Source: an uncultured Eubacteriales bacterium (GTDB lineage: Bacteria; Bacillota; Clostridia; Oscillospirales; CAG-272). From it: a DNA stretch of 64,000 bases. Made by a program: the position numbers and the translations under genes. Below, in pieces: positions 60,551 through 64,000 of the stretch. The notes below the pieces were generated by a model. That model saw only the letters and a list, made by a program, of their open reading frames with translations. It ran no database searches and was not told the origin of the DNA. Each line of letters starts with the position of its first letter. Within the stretch, counting starts at the first letter, position 1. The stretch spans positions 46,137-110,136 of the forward strand of contig CAKSLU010000003.1 of the NCBI GenBank assembly GCA_934474225.1. The letters are read 5' to 3'.

Positions 60551-61576
60551 TTAGCAATAGAGCTCCATCGGATAGGTGAGGTATTCGTTCGGCTCCAGCT
60601 GATCGGCGGTGACATAGCCTGCCGGTGCGCGGAGCAGGCTGGGCAGACGGTTGACGACCGTCGCGCAGGTATGCTCAACCGTTGCGGGCTTGACCACATG
60701 GAACTCGGTGTTCGGCTCGCCGGTGATCAGCCAGTCGCACATATCGCCGTCGTTCGGTCCGTAGACCTTGCCGATGGTCTCCTCTTCGACGGTGATGCCC
60801 TGCATGGTCTCGATGGTGACAACTGCGGACATGCCGATGCAATGACCTGCCTTGATGGTCTTGCCGAGCGTCTCGGAGTAAATGTCGTGGTCGATGATGC
60901 AGGGGACATGCTTCTGGTCGATGGACTTAATCGTCAGACCGAGTTTGTTGCAGATGGCTTCGCTTGCGTTCCATGCATAGGACGGCTCAAATTCCGTGGG
61001 ATGCGCGATTTTCTGCTCAAATTCTTCGGGCGTCAGGTCGCAGCCGTGCGCTTCTGCCAGCGCCAAACCGTATTCGTCTACATTATAGCTGTATGCGCCC
61101 TTGATTTTCGTGATCTTGTGGCAGCCGCCTGCAACCAGGCCGACCATGTTGATCCAGAAGATGTCCTGCATGCCGCTGCCGGTGATGGTGCAGTTGTTTT
61201 CCTTTGCCAGTGCGTCCAGGCGATTGATCTGCGCTGCTGCGGTCGTCCAGGGGTAAATGGCTTCCTCGCAGGTCGTGATGACATTGATGCCGCGCGAAAC
61301 GCATTTCTCCACATGGTCATAGATGTCGCTGATGAAGCTGAACAGCGTGACGATCGCCACATCTGCATCGCACTCGTCCAAAACCTTGTCTGCATCGTTG
61401 GAAATCAGCACGCCGGTCTTCACGCCGAGACCTGCAAAATCGCCGACATCCTGGCCGACAACGGCAGGGTTGACATCGATAGCGCCGACGATCTGCGCAC
61501 CGTGCTCATGCAAATAACGAAGAATGTACTTGCTCATCTTGCCGCAGCCATACTGTACAACTTTGATTTTTTCCAT
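60551..61576 (-). CDS. 2,4-diaminopentanoate dehydrogenase-like NAD(P)H oxidoreductase
   Basis: A 341-residue dehydrogenase with an N-terminal Rossmann motif (VVQYGCGKMSKYILR) and the DapB-like fold pattern of the Ord group, enzymes of clostridial ornithine fermentation. Other features: VITTCEEAIYPW and ITGSGMQDIFWINM. None of the partner genes (ornithine aminomutase, Ork) lies nearby, so a different amino-acid substrate is possible. AGGCAG precedes the ATG. Its promoter has a 19-bp MerR-type spacer; the MerR gene is adjacent. Confidence 0.75.
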   Translation of the reverse strand: MEKIKVVQYGCGKMSKYILRYLHEHGAQIVGAIDVNPAVVGQDVGDFAGLGVKTGVLISNDADKVLDECDADVAIVTLFSFISDIYDHVEKCVSRGINVITTCEEAIYPWTTAAAQINRLDALAKENNCTITGSGMQDIFWINMVGLVAGGCHKITKIKGAYSYNVDEYGLALAEAHGCDLTPEEFEQKIAHPTEFEPSYAWNASEAICNKLGLTIKSIDQKHVPCIIDHDIYSETLGKTIKAGHCIGMSAVVTIETMQGITVEEETIGKVYGPNDGDMCDWLITGEPNTEFHVVKPATVEHTCATVVNRLPSLLRAPAGYVTADQLEPNEYLTYPMELYC

Positions 61577-61641
61577 AGTACTGCCTCCAAAATATCGTGA
61601 TGATTTCTTTTTTGCGGGACGCCCCGCATGTCTCTACGAAT

Positions 61642-61672
61642 AGTATAAACCCTCATCCGACTTTAGAGTCAA
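61642..61672 (-). promoter_or_regulatory. MerR-type promoter with 19-bp spacer
   Basis: On the minus strand TTGACT (61667-61672), a 19-bp spacer and TATACT (61642-61647). The box ACTCTAAAGT overlaps the -35 at 61660-61669, and the same box occurs at the MerR gene's own promoter. Confidence 0.75.
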
Positions 61673-61690
61673 GAGAATATTGATAAAAAT

Positions 61691-62536
61691 TTATTTATCA
61701 AACTCCACAGGTACCTGCAAGCGCAGAAACATGCTGCGGCGGCTGTCGTCAAAGACATTGAATTCGGTCAGGATTTCGCAGAAATAGTCGCCGCAGACCG
61801 TCCAGCCCTGCGCATTGCAATGCGCAAGCAGCTGCTTTGCATAGTCAAGCTCGGCGTCAAAGCTGTCCAAATACACGCAGGCATACATACCGCTGTCCAC
61901 GACGGTCGCCTCCGGCAGACGCTGCATGTCCCGATAGCCGACAAAGACAAAGGTGTCTTTGGGGATAAAACGCGCGGCGGCGAAGTCCTCCTTTTGAATC
62001 GATGTGCCAACGCTGTAGGAGAACACCTGCGAAATGCCGCGCGCCATCAATGCCTTGCGCAGGGTGACCAGCTCCTGCTCAAACGCGCGAATGCCGTCTT
62101 CATAGAAGTTTTTTGTGCAGGGAATGCCCCAAAGATAGCGGCAGTCGATGTATTCCAGCACAATCGTGCCCTGCACGGGCGCCTTGCGGTATCGCTCGAT
62201 GGACGCAATCGTGCGCTCCACGGCATCGTGCCGGGCGCGCAGCTCGCGCATCTGCCGATGCAGCTGCTCGTTCTTCTGTGCGAGAATCGTCTCAATGCGC
62301 ACGATGTCCTCCTTGCGCAGCACATCGCTGATTTCGCCGAGGCTCATGCCAAGCTCCTTCATATATGTAATCATATCCAGCCGCGCGTTCTGCGCAATGT
62401 CGTAGTAACGGTAACCCGTCTGCGGGTCTTTGTACTTCGGCTTCAGCAGGCCGAGCTCGTCGTACAGCCGCAGCGCCGCCACGCTGAGCTGGCTCATTTC
62501 TGCCATTTTTCCAATGGAAATCAGTCCGTTCTCCAT
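61691..62536 (-). CDS. MerR-family regulator with effector-binding domain
   Basis: A 281-residue activator. The N-terminal helix-turn-helix (SIGKMAEMSQLSVAALRLYDELGLLKPKYKD, DPQTGYRYYD) is followed by a coiled coil (about 75-120) and a GyrI-like ligand-binding domain (about 125-280), the BmrR/BltR layout for sensing small hydrophobic or cationic molecules. GGAGG precedes the ATG. Its promoter carries the same ACTCTAAAGT box as the downstream dehydrogenase promoter, so it probably controls both. Confidence 0.9.
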   Translation of the reverse strand: MENGLISIGKMAEMSQLSVAALRLYDELGLLKPKYKDPQTGYRYYDIAQNARLDMITYMKELGMSLGEISDVLRKEDIVRIETILAQKNEQLHRQMRELRARHDAVERTIASIERYRKAPVQGTIVLEYIDCRYLWGIPCTKNFYEDGIRAFEQELVTLRKALMARGISQVFSYSVGTSIQKEDFAAARFIPKDTFVFVGYRDMQRLPEATVVDSGMYACVYLDSFDAELDYAKQLLAHCNAQGWTVCGDYFCEILTEFNVFDDSRRSMFLRLQVPVEFDK

Positions 62537-62571
62537 TCTTCGACCTCCGCAAAACTCTGTTCTTACTTTAG

Positions 62572-62600
62572 AGTTTAGCAGAAATCGCCGAAAATGTCAA
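62572..62600 (-). promoter_or_regulatory. Promoter of the MerR gene with operator-like box
   Basis: On the minus strand TTGACA (62595-62600), a 17-bp spacer and TAAACT (62572-62577). The ACTCTAAAGT box (62565-62574) overlaps the -10 end, a placement that suits autorepression. Confidence 0.72.
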
Positions 62601-62644
62601 GCGGCGGAAGAAAAGCAGATTTTTTGCTTTTATGCCGATTTTGC

Positions 62645-62674
62645 TTGACAACGCTGCGCTGCCTGTGCTATATT
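62645..62674 (+). promoter_or_regulatory. Promoter of the 62702 gene
   Basis: TTGACA, an 18-bp spacer and TATATT with TGTGC before the -10. It faces away from the MerR promoter. Confidence 0.7.
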
Positions 62675-62701
62675 AAACGGTTAAATCAGGAGGTGACATG
62701 G

Positions 62702-63205
62702 ATGTTCAAGAAGTCAAAATCGATGCATGAAGTGTATAGCTGCCCTTTTCCGCCAAAACTGCCGGAGGGCGGACAGGACATACCGACAGATGATGCGCTT
62801 TTGGAAGAACGATTGCCAAAGCTGGCGTATGCCTTTGCGCCGGACTTCATTGTGTGTGAGGATTGTGTTTTTGTCGCGGATTTTTTATATCACTATGGCG
62901 GAACAACCCCCGATACAATCGAGAAGACGGTCAAGCAGTTGAAAAAACGCCTCCACGGCAATGTGTGCGAAATGGAAATGACCGTGAACAGCTGGAGCGT
63001 CGTAGATGCGCTTTCCAATTTTGGAGTCATACTGCTTGGCAGCGAGCGTATTTCGGATGCGGGCATACAGTATCTTGCCGAGGCGATGGCGTATTTCTGG
63101 CGCTTGCGGTGCGCATCCTTGTTCCCGGACAGAAACATCAAAGTCGAACTCGGATATGACATCATGGGCGAGTATGGGCTGACGATTACGGTGTATCAGG
63201 TTTGA
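62702..63205 (+). CDS. Soluble orphan protein
   Basis: A 167-residue protein starting MFKKSKSMHEVYSCPFPP. ATG with GGAGGTGACATGG before it. No recognised family; a helical middle section (TPDTIEKTVKQLKKRL) precedes a C-terminal beta-rich part ending ITVYQV. Cysteine and aromatic content is ordinary. It precedes the immunity-like DUF4279 gene in the same direction but each has its own promoter. Function unknown. Confidence 0.6.
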   Translation: MFKKSKSMHEVYSCPFPPKLPEGGQDIPTDDALLEERLPKLAYAFAPDFIVCEDCVFVADFLYHYGGTTPDTIEKTVKQLKKRLHGNVCEMEMTVNSWSVVDALSNFGVILLGSERISDAGIQYLAEAMAYFWRLRCASLFPDRNIKVELGYDIMGEYGLTITVYQV

Positions 63206-63235
63206 GTGCGCACCAAAGATAACCACTTGACGGCT

Positions 63236-63264
63236 TGCGCGTTTGCTCCATTTATGCTATACTA
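63236..63264 (+). promoter_or_regulatory. Promoter of the DUF4279-type gene
   Basis: TTGCGC, a 17-bp spacer and TATACT with TATGC before the -10; 40 bp before the ATG. Confidence 0.7.
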
Positions 63265-63303
63265 TAGGCAAAGTTGAGCGCCGCAATCGGAGGATATTCA
63301 AAT

Positions 63304-63732
63304 ATGAAGAAAACCAACATATATGCAGAATTCAGAATCATGGGCGACGCATTTGACCCCGCATTGGTTACGCGCGCCTTGGCGGTACAGCCTACAGAAG
63401 TCTGGCAAAAGGGCGATTGTGTTTATAGCAACCGGGGGAAATGCACAGCTTTGCGCCGTCAATATACAAATTGGGGCTATAAAACTGCAACACTAGAAAC
63501 TTTAGATATAGATGAGCCAATACAAATACTACAAGAAACATTTGAGGATAAGGTTGATAGTTTGTTGGAATTAAAAAAACAGCATGATCTATCATTTAGC
63601 ATTGATATTGTGATTGAAGTGGAGAATAATGAACCTCCGGCTATGTGCCTGCAGGGCTTCATTTTGGAATTTGCTGCTGCGCTGCATGCGCGGATTGATA
63701 TGGATATGTATATATTGGATGAATCGGTTTAG
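63304..63732 (+). CDS. DUF4279-type protein, immunity-like
   Basis: A 142-residue soluble protein. NIYAEFRIMGDAFDPALVTRAL..QPTEVWQKGD and the long acidic second half with a charged helix match DUF4279, a family often found as immunity proteins next to polymorphic toxins. ATG with GGAGG upstream. The 3' two thirds are clearly AT-rich compared with the rest of the window, suggesting recent acquisition. No toxin gene is in view; the immunity role is inference. Confidence 0.72.
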   Translation: MKKTNIYAEFRIMGDAFDPALVTRALAVQPTEVWQKGDCVYSNRGKCTALRRQYTNWGYKTATLETLDIDEPIQILQETFEDKVDSLLELKKQHDLSFSIDIVIEVENNEPPAMCLQGFILEFAAALHARIDMDMYILDESV

Positions 63733-63767
63733 CGGGATTCGATTACTTAGCAATATCAGTACCGAAT

Positions 63768-63856
63768 GTAGCTTCAGAGGAATCGAGACCCGCCGGCGGC
63801 GAGGGACGCCGCCATATCCATCGCTGACGCGATGGAGGCAGGTTCGATTCGGCTAC
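63768..63856. repeat. Structured repeat, copy C
   Basis: Third copy of the P1-P4 element. P1 is GTAGC/GCTAC, P2 is GAATCGA.ACC with GGTTCGATTC, P3 is GGCGGCG/CGCCGCC with loop AGGGA, and P4 is CCATCG/CGATGG. P1, P2 and P4 differ from copies A and B while keeping pairing. It lies 36 bp after the DUF4279 gene, and a private terminator follows at 63868-63907. Confidence 0.75.
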
Positions 63857-63867
63857 CCCATCAACGC

Positions 63868-63907
63868 ATAAAGAGAAGGTCGTACTTTGGTACGACCTTC
63901 TCTTTAT
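63868..63907. terminator. Terminator hairpin after repeat copy C
   Basis: ATAAAGAGAAGGTCGTAC pairs with GTACGACCTTCTCTTTAT around TTTG: a perfect 18-bp stem with A- and T-rich ends. The sequence differs from the hairpins after copies A and B. Bases 63908-64000 show no gene that I can support. Confidence 0.78.
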
Positions 63908-64000
63908 GGCAAAGAACCGTAGCTTTTATAGAAATCGTTTAAGGGGGTGCATTCACACCCAGAGGGGGTGCAGTCCTCGATTTAAGAGAGGCAGAGTTTT

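Noticed and set aside
1..64000. Prophage, integrative element, CRISPR-Cas or restriction system
   Set aside because: No integrase, phage structural gene, cas gene or restriction-modification gene was recognised; the RAYT gene is the only transposase.

Overview
The window reads as chromosome of an uncultured, GC-rich, spore-lineage Firmicute, probably a gut Clostridia (Oscillospirales-like). The evidence is a complete spoIIAA-spoIIAB-sigF operon, SLH-anchored surface enzymes, many lipoproteins, strong GGAGG ribosome binding sites, a bacterial-type RNase P RNA, and small clostridial families such as those I recognise as DUF6472 and DUF6054. This placement is inferred from gene content, not from a marker tree.

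Layout. 1-3.8 kb: the end of a CotH-like surface protein, convergent with a two-component system and followed by a lipoprotein. 3.9-25.3 kb: a glycan-degradation locus. Minus-strand operons encode GH3, an orphan (alpha/alpha)6-barrel protein, GH43-SLH, a GH5-like enzyme, a sialidase-like protein, a beta-helix protein and a solute-binding lipoprotein. A divergent AraC regulator and a second giant GH43-SLH protein lie on the plus strand. Five repeat-rich beta-helix surface regions in this locus look like copies of one module. 25.5-26.9 kb: two small orphan genes, two copies of a structured repeat and tRNA-Ser(CGA). 27-35.1 kb: a seven-gene minus-strand operon (murD, a YnbB-like PLP enzyme, a lipoprotein, cysteine desulfurase, a methyltransferase, trkA, trkH). 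35.2-37 kb: rnpB, then thiT under a TPP riboswitch, then a HAD phosphatase. 37.2-43.2 kb: typA, a small DUF protein, the spoIIA operon, CapA and a four-cysteine protein. 43.3-48.7 kb: an RluA-type pseudouridine synthase, a MacA/MacB-like exporter and a RAYT transposase. 48.7-58.6 kb: membrane and lipid genes, an Amidase_6 protein, MnmM-like methyltransferase, a VanY-like peptidase, and a likely vitamin uptake operon made of two surface lipoproteins, EcfT and an EcfA-EcfA-EcfS fusion. 58.6-62.6 kb: an EamA exporter, an Fe-S membrane protein, and a 2,4-diaminopentanoate-dehydrogenase-like enzyme behind a MerR-type promoter with its MerR gene. 62.7-64 kb: two small genes, one AT-rich and immunity-like, and a third copy of the structured repeat.

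How the parts work together. The glycan locus appears to put large enzymes and beta-helix proteins on the S-layer, capture products with a lipoprotein, and finish hydrolysis with GH3 and GH5-like enzymes; no sugar permease is in view. The 53.2-58.1 kb operon separates, into two lipoproteins, the two folds that make up animal transcobalamin, and places them directly before an ECF transporter. Two kinds of repeat stand out: GTAG-headed palindromes linked to the RAYT gene, and a three-copy cloverleaf-like element with compensatory base changes in its stems.
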